Shown here: positions 24,958 through 33,328 of the stretch, piece after piece
Position numbering within the stretch: the first letter of the stretch is position 1
Layout of the letters: each line of letters opens with the position of its first letter
Source of the DNA: Paenibacillus donghaensis
GTDB taxonomy: Bacteria > Bacillota > Bacilli > Paenibacillales > Paenibacillaceae
Assembly: GCF_002192415.1 (NCBI RefSeq)
Contig: NZ_CP021780.1
Coordinates: 3,906,001 to 3,970,000 of the forward strand
Length of the DNA stretch: 64,000 bases
Direction of reading: 5' to 3'
Made by a program: the position numbers and the translations under genes
The notes under the pieces: generated by a model
What the model saw: the letters and a program-made list of their open reading frames with translations, nothing else
Databases searched by the model: none
Told to the model about the DNA's origin: nothing

Positions 24958-26126
24958 ATACATCCCTCTTTACTCAGTTTCTGCAGAGCCTGCTCTGCCA
25001 GTACGGCGAAATAGCGGGCCGCGGGCAGGATTGCGGCTTCATCAACGTCGAATTTCGGATGATGCAGGGCATAAGCCGGACCTGAGCCAATGTTCACAAA
25101 AGCGCCGGGGATGCTCTGCAAATACAACGAGAAATCCTCCCCGCCCATCTGCGGCGGAATATCATGCACCACGTATCCGGTCTGCGCGGCAACCTCCTTG
25201 GTGAAGTCGGCCCACTTCGCATCGTTGATCGTTGCCGAGGGACCAGGATACCAGTGAAGCTCGGCTTCCGCTCCGGCGGCGGCCGAAATGCCATTGATGA
25301 TCTGTGTCATCTGCTGCGGTATCCGGCTGCGGATCTCTTCATTATAAGTACGTACCGTCCCTTCCAGCTCGACTAGCTCCGGCAGTACATTCCAGGTGAA
25401 ACCTCCATTAATGCGGGTCACACTCAGTACAACCGGCTCTTGAGCTCCGGTCTGGCGGCTGACCACGGTCTGTAGTGCAGTTACAATCTGGGAGGCTGTA
25501 ACAATCGTATCCACCCCATTCTCCGGCATTGCGGCATGAGCACCAACCCCTTTGACGGTAATCTCAAACCGGTCTACGCCTGCGGTCAACGCGCCGCTGC
25601 GGGTGCCAAAGGTTCCGGTAGGCAATTCCGGCGAATTGTGCAAGCCGAAGATGGCTTCCACTCCTGCCAGCCCGCCCGAAGCGATTACACTTGCGGCACC
25701 GTGGCCAGTCTCTTCTGCCGGCTGGAACAATACCCGCACCTTGCCTGGCAGCTCTTGCTCACGTTCCTTCAATATATAAGCCGCACCAAGAATGACAGCG
25801 GTGTGGAAATCATGTCCGCAGGCATGCATCTTGCCAGGTATCTCTGAAGCGAAAGGCAGCCCAGTCTGTTCTTCAATCGGAAGTGCATCGATATCACAGC
25901 GGATCGCAACGACCGGGCCGCTGCCCTGTCCGATTTCCGCAATCAGCCCGGTTTCCAAAGGGATATCCAGGATGGAAATATTGGCATCTGTCAGCCACTT
26001 CCGCAGCTTCGCTGTCGTCTTGAACTCTTCATAGGACAATTCCGGTTCCCGGTGCAGATTTCTGCGGACTGCGATTAATTGACTGCTGAGCGTCTCTTCC
26101 TGTTCATCCGATGTTTGATTCAACAT
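24954..26126 (-). CDS. M20-family N-acyl amino acid deacylase/amidohydrolase
   Basis: 390 residues; ATG 26126 follows GGAGGATGCAC. Metal ligands are visible in HACGHDFHTA, and the family patterns VRVLFQPAEETGHGA and GAHAAMPE are present. This subgroup (IAA-amino acid hydrolase/N-acetyl-amino acid deacetylase, as in SndA and YxeP) removes acyl groups from amino acids in the cytoplasm. Translationally coupled to metN and overlapping the PLP-enzyme gene, it probably deacylates the imported substrate before the lyase acts. Confidence 0.88.
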   Translation of the reverse strand: MLNQTSDEQEETLSSQLIAVRRNLHREPELSYEEFKTTAKLRKWLTDANISILDIPLETGLIAEIGQGSGPVVAIRCDIDALPIEEQTGLPFASEIPGKMHACGHDFHTAVILGAAYILKEREQELPGKVRVLFQPAEETGHGAASVIASGGLAGVEAIFGLHNSPELPTGTFGTRSGALTAGVDRFEITVKGVGAHAAMPENGVDTIVTASQIVTALQTVVSRQTGAQEPVVLSVTRINGGFTWNVLPELVELEGTVRTYNEEIRSRIPQQMTQIINGISAAAGAEAELHWYPGPSATINDAKWADFTKEVAAQTGYVVHDIPPQMGGEDFSLYLQSIPGAFVNIGSGPAYALHHPKFDVDEAAILPAARYFAVLAEQALQKLSKEGCI

Positions 26127-27318
26127 GTGCATCCTCCCTTATATTCAACAGTGCCTGAGCGAAATCCGCGATAATATCCTCCGCATCCTCCAGCCCGACC
26201 GAGATTCGAATCAAACCGTCCGTAATGCCAAACTTCAATCGCTCTTCCTGGGGAATCGAAGCATGAGTCATGGAGGCGGGGTGCTGGACCAGTGTTTCCG
26301 GATCGCCCAGACTGAAGGAGATCATCGCCAGCTGCAAGGAATTGATTAATTTCTTCCCCTGCTGCAGGCCACCCTTCACTTCAAAAGAAACAATTCCGCC
26401 CATTCCCTTCATCTGCCGCTGCGCCAGCTGGTACTGCGGGTGGGACTCCAGTCCCGGATAGAAGACTTGTTCGATACTGGGATGAGACTCCAGAAATTCA
26501 GCAACTTTCTGCGCGTTGGCGCAATGTCGTTCCACCCGCAGACCCATCGTCTTCATGCCTCTCAGGATGAGGAAGGCATCCCAGGCATTCAGCTGCTGAC
26601 CGAGATCACCCATCAGTTTCTTGCGCATGAACTGGATCATGTCTTTCTTCCCGATGATGAAGCCGGCCAGCACATCGCCATGTCCATTAATGTATTTGGT
26701 TGCGCTATGCACCACCACATCCGCCCCAAGCGCCAGCGGATTCTGCAGGCAAGGACTCATAAAGGTATTGTCGACGATCACTGGTAGCTGGCGGGCTTGG
26801 CAGGCTTCTGTTATCGCTTCAATATCAAGAATGGTTAATTTGGGATTCGAAGGTGTTTCTATATATACAGCTTTGGTATTGGGCTTGATGGCTTCAATGA
26901 GACACTGAACATCCGTACAATCGACAAAATCAAACGTAATCCCGAACCGCGGCGCCAATGAAGTCAGGAAGCTGTAGGTTCCACCATAGACATCCTTGGT
27001 CACCAGTACATGGTCACCCTGCTGGAGAAATCCTAGCAGAGCAATCGAAATCGCCGCCATCCCGCTGGAAACACCAAGTGCATCCTCTCCGCCTTCCAGA
27101 GCGGCAATCTTCAGTTCCAGTGTACGGGAGGTAGGGTTGCCGTATCTTCCGTAATACACCCCTTCCGCTTCACCGCATACCACAGCTGCTGCCGTTTCAG
27201 TATCCGGGAAGGCATAAGCGACAGCGGGAATTATACTCTGTGAAATGGCTCCTGTCTGCGGGTCCGGACCTTGATTCCCATGAATAATGCGGGTATCGAT
27301 TCTCCACTCTGTGTTCAT
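26104..27318 (-). CDS. PLP-dependent trans-sulfuration enzyme (cystathionine gamma-synthase/lyase family)
   Basis: 404 residues. Family patterns: GYYGRYGNPTSRTLE-type substrate region near 50-65, VHSATKYINGHGDVLAG with the PLP-binding lysine, and SLGDPETLVQHPASMTHA near the C-terminus. Members make or split cystathionine, homocysteine or methionine. With a GntR regulator upstream and deacylase plus importer downstream, a degradative beta- or gamma-lyase role on an S-substituted amino acid is more likely than biosynthesis; the exact reaction is not readable. Confidence 0.88.
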   Translation of the reverse strand: MNTEWRIDTRIIHGNQGPDPQTGAISQSIIPAVAYAFPDTETAAAVVCGEAEGVYYGRYGNPTSRTLELKIAALEGGEDALGVSSGMAAISIALLGFLQQGDHVLVTKDVYGGTYSFLTSLAPRFGITFDFVDCTDVQCLIEAIKPNTKAVYIETPSNPKLTILDIEAITEACQARQLPVIVDNTFMSPCLQNPLALGADVVVHSATKYINGHGDVLAGFIIGKKDMIQFMRKKLMGDLGQQLNAWDAFLILRGMKTMGLRVERHCANAQKVAEFLESHPSIEQVFYPGLESHPQYQLAQRQMKGMGGIVSFEVKGGLQQGKKLINSLQLAMISFSLGDPETLVQHPASMTHASIPQEERLKFGITDGLIRISVGLEDAEDIIADFAQALLNIREDAHVESNIG

Positions 27319-27325
27319 CTGAACC

Positions 27326-28006
27326 TCAATCCTCTCTGGCTGTTTGAATGCCTCTGATTCTCTCCACTGCGGTAGTCAGGCTGCTTAGAATATGATCCTG
27401 CATCGCTCTCTCTGCGCCTTCTTCATTACGGTCGGCAATCATTTGCAGAATATAGTTATGCTCCTCATCTGCCTGTGTGTTCCAGTTCCCGTGCATCGTG
27501 ACATACCGGCAATAACGAAGCGCATGATCTCTTAGCTGATTAAGGATCTTCTCGAACGTCTTCAGTTGACTGATCTGGGACAAATAATCATGGAATTCGA
27601 AGCCATACGATACGAAATCCTGACTGGCACCCAGCTGAAAAGAATATTTGATCTTCTCAATCATCGCTTTCAGCTGATGAATATCCTGCTCGGTGGCATG
27701 TCTGGCCGCATTCTTGGCGATATAACCTTCCAGCATACTGCGGATCAGGAAGATTTCTTCGACCTCTTTAAGGGTTACGGAAGCTACCTTCAATCTGCCA
27801 TTCGGTTGACGGACAAGAAATTCCTCATTCTCCAGCCGCTGAATCGCCTCTCTTAATGGCGTCCGGCTGACTCCTAGCAAGGCTGCCAGATTCTCTTCAT
27901 GTACCACTTGATCCGGCTCCAGCTCACTGTCGATGATTTTCTGTTTCAGGGCGTAATAAGTGTTATCCTTGGACAACCTTCGGGTGCGCATCATAGAAGT
28001 GTTCAT
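27326..28006 (-). CDS. GntR-family regulator, FadR/FCD type
   Basis: 226 residues. N-terminal GntR winged helix (NLAALLGVSRTPLREAIQRL) and a C-terminal all-helical FCD ligand domain (about 85-215; SMLEGYIAKNAARHATEQDI). First gene of the leftward operon, eight bases before the PLP-enzyme gene. An 18-bp palindrome overlaps its predicted promoter, so it likely represses its own operon until the substrate is present. Confidence 0.88.
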   Translation of the reverse strand: MNTSMMRTRRLSKDNTYYALKQKIIDSELEPDQVVHEENLAALLGVSRTPLREAIQRLENEEFLVRQPNGRLKVASVTLKEVEEIFLIRSMLEGYIAKNAARHATEQDIHQLKAMIEKIKYSFQLGASQDFVSYGFEFHDYLSQISQLKTFEKILNQLRDHALRYCRYVTMHGNWNTQADEEHNYILQMIADRNEEGAERAMQDHILSSLTTAVERIRGIQTARED

Positions 28007-28064
28007 ACTGTATCAGCTCCTAATCGATAATCCAACGGGATTCTGCCTCTCATACCCTAACTGT

Positions 28065-28095
28065 ATAATTGTATACAATTATTTAAATCCGACAA
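28065..28095 (-). promoter_or_regulatory. Operon promoter with GntR-type palindrome
   Basis: On the minus strand TTGTCG (28095-28090), 16 bases, TACAAT (28073-28068). The perfect 18-bp palindrome ATAATTGTATACAATTAT (28065-28082) covers the -10. Its GTATAC core is like GntR/FadR-type sites. Confidence 0.65.
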
Positions 28096-28203
28096 CATAG
28101 CTTTCTTTTCTTTGATTTAGACCTATTTTACATACATATTTCGAGCTTGTAAATACTAAAATGTCATTTTCAATCACATTATGACACATTTTTCAGAAAA
28201 AAA

Positions 28204-28228
28204 AGAGTATATCATGAAAATATACTCT
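28204..28228 (-). terminator. Minus-strand terminator
   Basis: AGAGTATA pairs with TATACTCT; on the minus strand it is followed by a run of T. It ends the acetyltransferase transcription unit. The rest of 28096-28280 has no gene. Confidence 0.7.
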
Positions 28229-28280
28229 GGGAACGTCATATAAAATTACATACATCTTACACTTACCTATATATTTGATG

Positions 28281-28481
28281 TCAGTTCATCGCTTGCAGAG
28301 CAGCTGGCAACGAAAATAAACCGTCCGCATTTGGCTCAAACTCAACAATTCCAACCACCGCGCCCAGATTTAACACACCGTAAATAGGAGGGTACGCTTT
28401 GCCTTCATGATATAAATCTTCCCATCTGACCTCGGAGTTCACCCTGGACTGCTCAATACAGAGCAGAATTAAGCCCTTCAC
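28281..28481 (-). CDS. Small hypothetical protein
   Basis: 66 residues; not recognised. The start codon lies within the 3' end of the acetyltransferase gene (29-base overlap), suggesting coupling, but the first 15 residues may not belong. The body (RWEDLYHEGKAYPPIYGVL, then VVGIVEFEPNADGLFSLPAA) has normal codon use and looks like a real, perhaps truncated, domain. Confidence 0.45.
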   Translation of the reverse strand: MKGLILLCIEQSRVNSEVRWEDLYHEGKAYPPIYGVLNLGAVVGIVEFEPNADGLFSLPAALQAMN

Positions 28482-28938
28482 TCCCTAAAATTTCTTGTGT
28501 CAATCGAATCATATCCCGGCAGCGGATTCCATTCTCATAAATTTCTTCGGCGTAATTCCTGACGAAGAAATCCGGCTCAAACCCAGTGATTCGAAAGCCG
28601 CATTTCTGGTACAGAGCCAATTGTCCGATGCTTGAGTTCCCTGTGCCTACTTCTATAGTTCTATAACCGAGTGCCTTGGCGGCTTCCAGGGCGTGCTGGA
28701 CTAGCCGCTTTCCCAGCCCTCTCCCCTGCTTCTCTTCCGCTACTGCCACATTAACCAATTCAACCGTTTCAGGCTTCAGGCATAACAGCACATATACACC
28801 AATGATCTCATGATGCTCTTCTGCAACATAACAATCTCCTTGACGGACATAGTTCTCCACGAGTTCTTGCGATGGATCTGCCAGCAGCAGGAGCTTCATC
28901 GGATATGGCTCATTGGCTTGAAGTTGTCTGATCTTCAT
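28453..28938 (-). CDS. GNAT-family N-acetyltransferase
   Basis: 161 residues. The acetyl-CoA site VAEEKQGRGLGKRLVQHAL (R/Q-x-x-G-x-G/A) is at about 90-100, and LALYQKCGFRITGFEPDFF is the typical motif B end. Substrate unknown. It lies five bases after the histidine kinase gene, so co-transcription is likely. Confidence 0.85.
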   Translation of the reverse strand: MKIRQLQANEPYPMKLLLLADPSQELVENYVRQGDCYVAEEHHEIIGVYVLLCLKPETVELVNVAVAEEKQGRGLGKRLVQHALEAAKALGYRTIEVGTGNSSIGQLALYQKCGFRITGFEPDFFVRNYAEEIYENGIRCRDMIRLTQEILGSEGLNSALY

Positions 28939-28943
28939 AGTTT

Positions 28944-29864
28944 TCAGAAGACCACCTCCTTGTTTGAACTAGGTGACGCTACAGGAAGTTCCACCCTGAT
29001 CTCCAGTCTCCCGTCCTGTAAAGATGCGCTGGCGCTGCCGTCCAGCTGTTCAGCCAGCAGCTTAACAATCGAGAGACCCAGACCGGTACTCCCGTTCCGG
29101 GCCTGATTCCCTGTATAGAACCGCTCAAACAGCCGCCCGGTTTCAAGTTCAGCGACATTCGCCACTGGATTGCTAAAGAGAATCACGGCATGCTCTGCCG
29201 CTCCCCTTACCTCCACCTCAATATCTCCGGCAGCATGCGTAGCACCGTTGCGGATCAGGTTCTGAATGATACGAACCGTCAGTGCATGATCTACCATAGC
29301 ATATACCGGGGATGTATCTTCCATATGTACTGCCAGCTTGTTGGCTTCCAAGAGCGCAACGTCTTCTGCAAGACACTCCATAACAAGGTTCGTCAGATTG
29401 ATCCGCTGCAGCCGCAGCTTCGGCTCCGCGTTTACACGATACGAATATTCGAAGAAATGATCAATCAGAGTCCCCAGAGTATCGGCATGCTTCTGTGCTG
29501 TCTGCAGCTTCTGCCGCTGCTCATCCGTCAGCTCTCTGCGCTCCATTAGCTGCTGGTAACCCTTAATTGCCGTCAAGGGTGTGCGCAGGTCATGGGAGAT
29601 GTTGGCGATCAGCTCCTTGAAGCGTTTCTCTTCCCTAAGGACCTCCAGACGGAGGTTCTCCTCCGCCTGGAAACATCTGTTGATATTGGCGGTCAGCCGG
29701 CTCAGCTCGGAATTGATTAACTCCAGAGTCAGGGGCTGCCGTGTCCGTTCTTGCAGCCGCTTATCCATCTGCCGGTTCATATGGCGTAACTGCTGCTGAA
29801 GCAAGGCAATGTACGTTGTCAGCATTAGAACCAGAATTACCAATACGCCAACCGTAATGTTCAA
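28944..29864 (-). CDS. Sensor histidine kinase without an adjacent regulator
   Basis: 306 residues: one N-terminal membrane helix (about 5-24), a short coiled linker, dimerisation/H-box ELIANISHDLRTPLTAIKG with the phospho-His, N-box RIIQNLIRNGATHA, and G-box STGLGLSIV. No large extracellular sensor loop, as in intramembrane-sensing kinases linked to antibiotic-export ABC transporters. No response regulator is next to it; the nearest on the same strand is at 40221-40901, followed by ABC exporter genes. They may be partners. Confidence 0.88.
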   Translation of the reverse strand: MNITVGVLVILVLMLTTYIALLQQQLRHMNRQMDKRLQERTRQPLTLELINSELSRLTANINRCFQAEENLRLEVLREEKRFKELIANISHDLRTPLTAIKGYQQLMERRELTDEQRQKLQTAQKHADTLGTLIDHFFEYSYRVNAEPKLRLQRINLTNLVMECLAEDVALLEANKLAVHMEDTSPVYAMVDHALTVRIIQNLIRNGATHAAGDIEVEVRGAAEHAVILFSNPVANVAELETGRLFERFYTGNQARNGSTGLGLSIVKLLAEQLDGSASASLQDGRLEIRVELPVASPSSNKEVVF

Positions 29865-29893
29865 CTTCGCTCACCAGCCTTTTGGATAATATC

Positions 29894-29906
29894 GTTACTA
29901 CTTAGG
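29894..29906 (+). repeat. GTTACTACTTAGG interspersed motif
   Basis: Same motif as at 19144, 58022 and 58379 (inverted). Here it lies next to the decayed fragment at 29909-30025. Confidence 0.55.
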
Positions 29907-29908
29907 AC

Positions 29909-30025
29909 CCCGCCGAGCATTACTTTCCAGATAAGGCCACCCTTGCCGATCCCCGAAAGCTCGCGGAGCTGCAGGATGTTCACATAAAAAAAGAGTATCC
30001 ATTCTTATTCCCAAAAGATGTGTGA
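29909..30025 (+). pseudogene. Possible C-terminal gene fragment
   Basis: Open plus-strand stretch reading AEHYFPDKATLADPRKLAEL, then HIKKEYPFLFPKDV and TGA 30025. It looks like a protein C-terminus but has no start or upstream part. Family not recognised. Confidence 0.35.
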
Positions 30026-30111
30026 TGATTCGGTAAAGGATAACACACATGATTTTACAAAGAAATGGTTAAAGTAACTACACAGATTATAAACCTTAGG
30101 AGGGTACACAA

Positions 30112-30240
30112 ATGGACACCCATGAGTTTGTAGAAAAATTGCATGAAACCCAAAAGAAAGCGAAGAAGAACCAACAACATCAGGGCAAAGGAACTCCCAA
30201 TGAGAAGCTACCCACCAAGCAGCATGGAACTAACAAATAA
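30112..30240 (+). CDS. DUF4023-type small protein
   Basis: 42 residues, ATG 30112 after TTAGGAGGGTACACA. Sequence DTHEFVEKLHETQKKAKKNQ, then HQGKGTPNEKLPTKQH, matches the short DUF4023 family of Bacillus and Paenibacillus: a charged, Lys/Gln-rich protein of unknown role. Own terminator downstream. Very strong ribosome binding site. Confidence 0.75.
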   Translation: MDTHEFVEKLHETQKKAKKNQQHQGKGTPNEKLPTKQHGTNK

Positions 30241-30280
30241 CGCTCTGTAAACAACACTTTCTTCATATATACAAAGAACA

Positions 30281-30307
30281 AGCCCCTATTCATAATAATA
30301 GCGGGCT
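30281..30307. terminator. Terminator of the DUF4023 gene
   Basis: AGCCCCTATT pairs with AATAGCGGGCT-type sequence (one mismatch) and is followed by CTCTTATTGTTATT. Confidence 0.65.
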
Positions 30308-30346
30308 GCTCTTATTGTTATTGGACAGCATTATTCTTCAAATGGT

Positions 30347-31456
30347 TCAGGCCTGCTCTTCCACATAGATGCAATTCGTGAAGGCGAGCAAGCCTGTCTG
30401 TCCGTTCATCGAGCCGTACAGCTCCGCACGCAGCCAGAGCTCCCCGCTCAGATCGGGACAAGCTTCAACGGTAACCGATGCCGCCGGTATCCCCCACTCA
30501 GCCACGGTTCCCTTGCTGCCGACCAGACGCAACCGCAGCTCCTGCTCCGCTATCATCCACTGCCGCTTCCGCACCTCGAAGTCGGCTTCGATAGTGACGG
30601 ACCATCGGCTGCTCCCGTTGGACTGCATGCCCACAACTTCGCCGGTCTGATAGATCCGGCCGATTTCTGCTGTGCTGCTTTCAGCCGAGCCGCTATCCCG
30701 GACTTGCAGGGTTAGAAGCGGTCCCAGCGTAACCGAAGCCGAACCCTGCCGGATCGCCTCCAGCAGCTGCTGTTCACCCCAATCTGCTGCCGGGACATGT
30801 GGGGACAGCTCGGCATGCTCGGCATGTTGGCTCTGTCCAGCAAGCGCCCCCTCTCCGCCGATGCCCAGATAGGTAACCGCAATCGTCGTCTCCTTGGACA
30901 CCTGCGAGTGATGCCAGTCTCTTCCGCTCACCGCCGGAAGGCGGATACCCAGATTAAGCAGCTCCGTCCAGAACCGGTAAGCCCGCTCATTAAAAGCTTT
31001 CGTGTTGGGCGAGGTCCCGTTCCACACCTCGATGTAGTCGAGCGCTCTCCACTTTCCGATCGCGAACTCCCAGAAGCAGCCGGTGCAGATCGGACTGCCC
31101 ATCCGGAACGGGTGGGCTATACCTGCCAGACCGCCGGATTGATGAATCCCAGATATCCCTTCATCGATATCGTCCGGGCCGGTCAAGCGCCAATCAGCCT
31201 TGTGAAGCACATTCGCGCCCAGAGTCAGCATATGTCCATAGAAGGTGGTCCATTCCAGGCCTGGGAGAATGCGGATGCCCTGCTCCCGCTCCACCCTCTC
31301 CTTCCCGGCCCAGCCGCTGACGGTATTGTGATCGGTCAGGGCAATCCAGTCAAGCTCCAGCTCACGGGCCACTCCTGCCATTTCCTCAAGTGTATGCGCT
31401 GCGTCGCTGTGTATGGTGTGCGTATGCAGCTCGCAGGCCAGCCAACGGAGCGTCAT
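30347..31456 (-). CDS. PHP-domain metallohydrolase, CehA/McbA type
   Basis: 369 residues. Metal motifs of the PHP fold: HTHTIHSDA near the N-terminus, ALTDHNT, a Glu in LPGLEWTT, IAHPF, and SGRDWHHS. These form the usual trinuclear site of PHP phosphoesterases/esterases of the CehA/McbA group. The C-terminal part (about 250-365) looks like a beta-rich domain. Last gene of an importer operon, overlapping the gene before it by four bases. Probably hydrolyses an imported phosphoester or ester; substrate unknown. Confidence 0.82.
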   Translation of the reverse strand: MTLRWLACELHTHTIHSDAAHTLEEMAGVARELELDWIALTDHNTVSGWAGKERVEREQGIRILPGLEWTTFYGHMLTLGANVLHKADWRLTGPDDIDEGISGIHQSGGLAGIAHPFRMGSPICTGCFWEFAIGKWRALDYIEVWNGTSPNTKAFNERAYRFWTELLNLGIRLPAVSGRDWHHSQVSKETTIAVTYLGIGGEGALAGQSQHAEHAELSPHVPAADWGEQQLLEAIRQGSASVTLGPLLTLQVRDSGSAESSTAEIGRIYQTGEVVGMQSNGSSRWSVTIEADFEVRKRQWMIAEQELRLRLVGSKGTVAEWGIPAASVTVEACPDLSGELWLRAELYGSMNGQTGLLAFTNCIYVEEQA

Positions 31457-31929
31457 GAGCCGTCCCCTCCTTCTGCAGTTGCCTGAATCCGCAGGCTGAA
31501 TTGGCAGATATCCGTGACAATCTCATGCAGACTGATCGTCAGCTCCCAGAGTCCGGAAGCCAGCGGACCGGCCAGAAATCCCGGTGTGGCTTCCGTCTCC
31601 GACAAGAGAATCGTCTGCTCCGGATTCCCCCGATGGGCCGCCCCGCGAAAGCCTGCCGGATCATCCAGCGAGACTGTGAGCAGATTGTGCAGCACACGGT
31701 AATTCGGATCGGCATACCCCGCTGTGCGGTCTTCCGGCTCCAAATACCGGTCCACAGCGCTTAAGATCAGCTCATCGATTCTCGTCTCGTCTTCCAATGT
31801 TTTTGGGGCATAGTTAAAGGTGATCAGCAGCTGCCCGACCTTCTGCGGGACCACAAACCGGTGCACGAGATGAACATGCCTATTCGCAGGCGTCACCCGC
31901 GAGCTAATATCCAGCAGCGTTTTATTCAT
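31453..31929 (-). CDS. Beta-rich protein resembling the N-terminal domain of CehA-type hydrolases
   Basis: 158 residues. VHLVHRFVVPQKVGQLLITF, then LLTVSLDDPAGFRGAAHRGN and TPGFLAGPLASGLWELTISL. As I recall, larger CehA/McbA-type proteins carry a similar segment (V-P-x-G..; D-P-x-G-F-R-G; T-P-G-Y-L-P-G-P-I-P-x-G-x-W) before the PHP domain. Here it is a separate gene whose end overlaps the PHP gene by four bases, and whose start overlaps the previous gene by eight. It probably works with the PHP enzyme. Confidence 0.55.
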   Translation of the reverse strand: MNKTLLDISSRVTPANRHVHLVHRFVVPQKVGQLLITFNYAPKTLEDETRIDELILSAVDRYLEPEDRTAGYADPNYRVLHNLLTVSLDDPAGFRGAAHRGNPEQTILLSETEATPGFLAGPLASGLWELTISLHEIVTDICQFSLRIQATAEGGDGS

Positions 31930-33289
31930 AGGGTCCAGCGGCTTTCCAGAGGACTGCAGCAGGCTCTTGACCCGTCAGTATGAGGGTAGGCTCAGTCTCG
32001 ACAGCAGCTCCGGGCCTATATTGCTCATCCAGGTAAAAAAACTTCAGCCCCTTGACCGCAACGTTGTCCGCTCCGCCGGGAAGAAGAACTGCGCGGATCT
32101 CCTCCAGCTGCTCTACAGTGCACCCTTCCGGCATTTTGACGCTGGTAGCAAAATAATTATAGGGACCGTCATAAGCAGCCCGGTGTCCCGCTACACGAAA
32201 ATCATCGAAACAACTGGAATACCAGCGTTCCTCCCCAAACCGTTTGACCCGGAGATCGATGGAGGTCCGGCTGTCCGCTCCATGCTCTGCCTCATGACTT
32301 GAGGTCTGGATGTACAGGTAATGCCGCGGATCGGTAAACTTCATGGTATCCGGATTACAAGGATTCTCCCACGGCTCCTGTCTCTGCAGCTCCCAGGCCA
32401 TCATCTGGTAAGTAAAGGGGTGTTCGTCCATGGCACGCTCGCGCGGTTCACGATCCGGCTGCCAGTGATAGGCTGGGGGAAGCAGAAAACGGTAGGACGA
32501 AGTAGCAGCATCTGTCACATTTCCGTTGTCCGTGGCCGCCTGCAGTACCGGATGCCCACCGAGCGCATATCGACCCGCAAAAGACTTTGTTTCATGATGC
32601 GGAGCCTGATATTCCGCCTTCAATACCTCTCCAGCCTGATCAAGCGTCACGCGGTAGGTCCACTCGATATCGGTCAGCCGTCCCCACTTGCTCATCAGCA
32701 GCGGCGCCGGAGTTCCGGCATCCTCATGGCTGTACAGCATATGATATTCCAGCACCGTTCCGGCTGGAGAGTTCTCTACCCGATACAGCATCAGCAGCGG
32801 CGTATCCGTATAACGGCTCTCGAACGGATGCTGCAAATGGCGCCCATACAGCACCGGTGTGTGAAGGTAAATCAGAGCGAGCGGAGATTCCCTGGGAATT
32901 ACGGTGATCTGCACTTCCTTCAGCCAGGCACGCCGGACCAGCGGTGAGGAATCGCTGCTGAAGTCCAGCTTGAGCTGATGCTCCCCGGCCTCCAGCCAGC
33001 CAAGCAGCCGTGTATAAGGAAACGGCTCCTCTCCATAAAAAAGCACAAGTGTCTGATTATATGTTCCATCTACTTCAAGCGTAATTAATGACGACTCCTT
33101 ATCCGGCAGTCTCCAATGACTCTCGGAGTACGCCAGCAGCGTGATCTCCACATAACCCGGCTCCCCCATAAGGAACGTATCGAACCAATCGCTGTCTCCA
33201 GCAAGCTGTTCAGAATGGGCAAGCTGCCTGTCTACAATTATCGTTTTTTCCATCCTCTGTCCCATCGTATTCCCTAGCGTCTTCTCCAC
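31922..33289 (-). CDS. Unrecognised 455-residue protein of the importer operon
   Basis: GTG 33289 follows GGAGGCTTACA. Family not recognised. It appears beta-rich and soluble, without signal peptide or membrane helix. The N-terminal third (YVEITLLAYSESHWRLPDKE; LEAGEHQLKLDFSSDSSP) looks like a carbohydrate- or lectin-like beta domain; the middle has ALGGHPVLQAATDNGNVTD and EWTYRVTLD. It lies between the permease and the two CehA-type genes and may bind or process the imported compound. Confidence 0.6.
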   Translation of the reverse strand: MEKTLGNTMGQRMEKTIIVDRQLAHSEQLAGDSDWFDTFLMGEPGYVEITLLAYSESHWRLPDKESSLITLEVDGTYNQTLVLFYGEEPFPYTRLLGWLEAGEHQLKLDFSSDSSPLVRRAWLKEVQITVIPRESPLALIYLHTPVLYGRHLQHPFESRYTDTPLLMLYRVENSPAGTVLEYHMLYSHEDAGTPAPLLMSKWGRLTDIEWTYRVTLDQAGEVLKAEYQAPHHETKSFAGRYALGGHPVLQAATDNGNVTDAATSSYRFLLPPAYHWQPDREPRERAMDEHPFTYQMMAWELQRQEPWENPCNPDTMKFTDPRHYLYIQTSSHEAEHGADSRTSIDLRVKRFGEERWYSSCFDDFRVAGHRAAYDGPYNYFATSVKMPEGCTVEQLEEIRAVLLPGGADNVAVKGLKFFYLDEQYRPGAAVETEPTLILTGQEPAAVLWKAAGPYE

Positions 33290-33328
33290 TGTAAGCCTCC
33301 CTCACAAGCATACTGTTCAACCAGCCGG

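Noticed and set aside
28444..28496. Programmed frameshift between the acetyltransferase and the 66-residue frame
   Set aside because: The overlap has no slippery heptamer or stem-loop that I can see; simple overlap or a small separate gene is enough.
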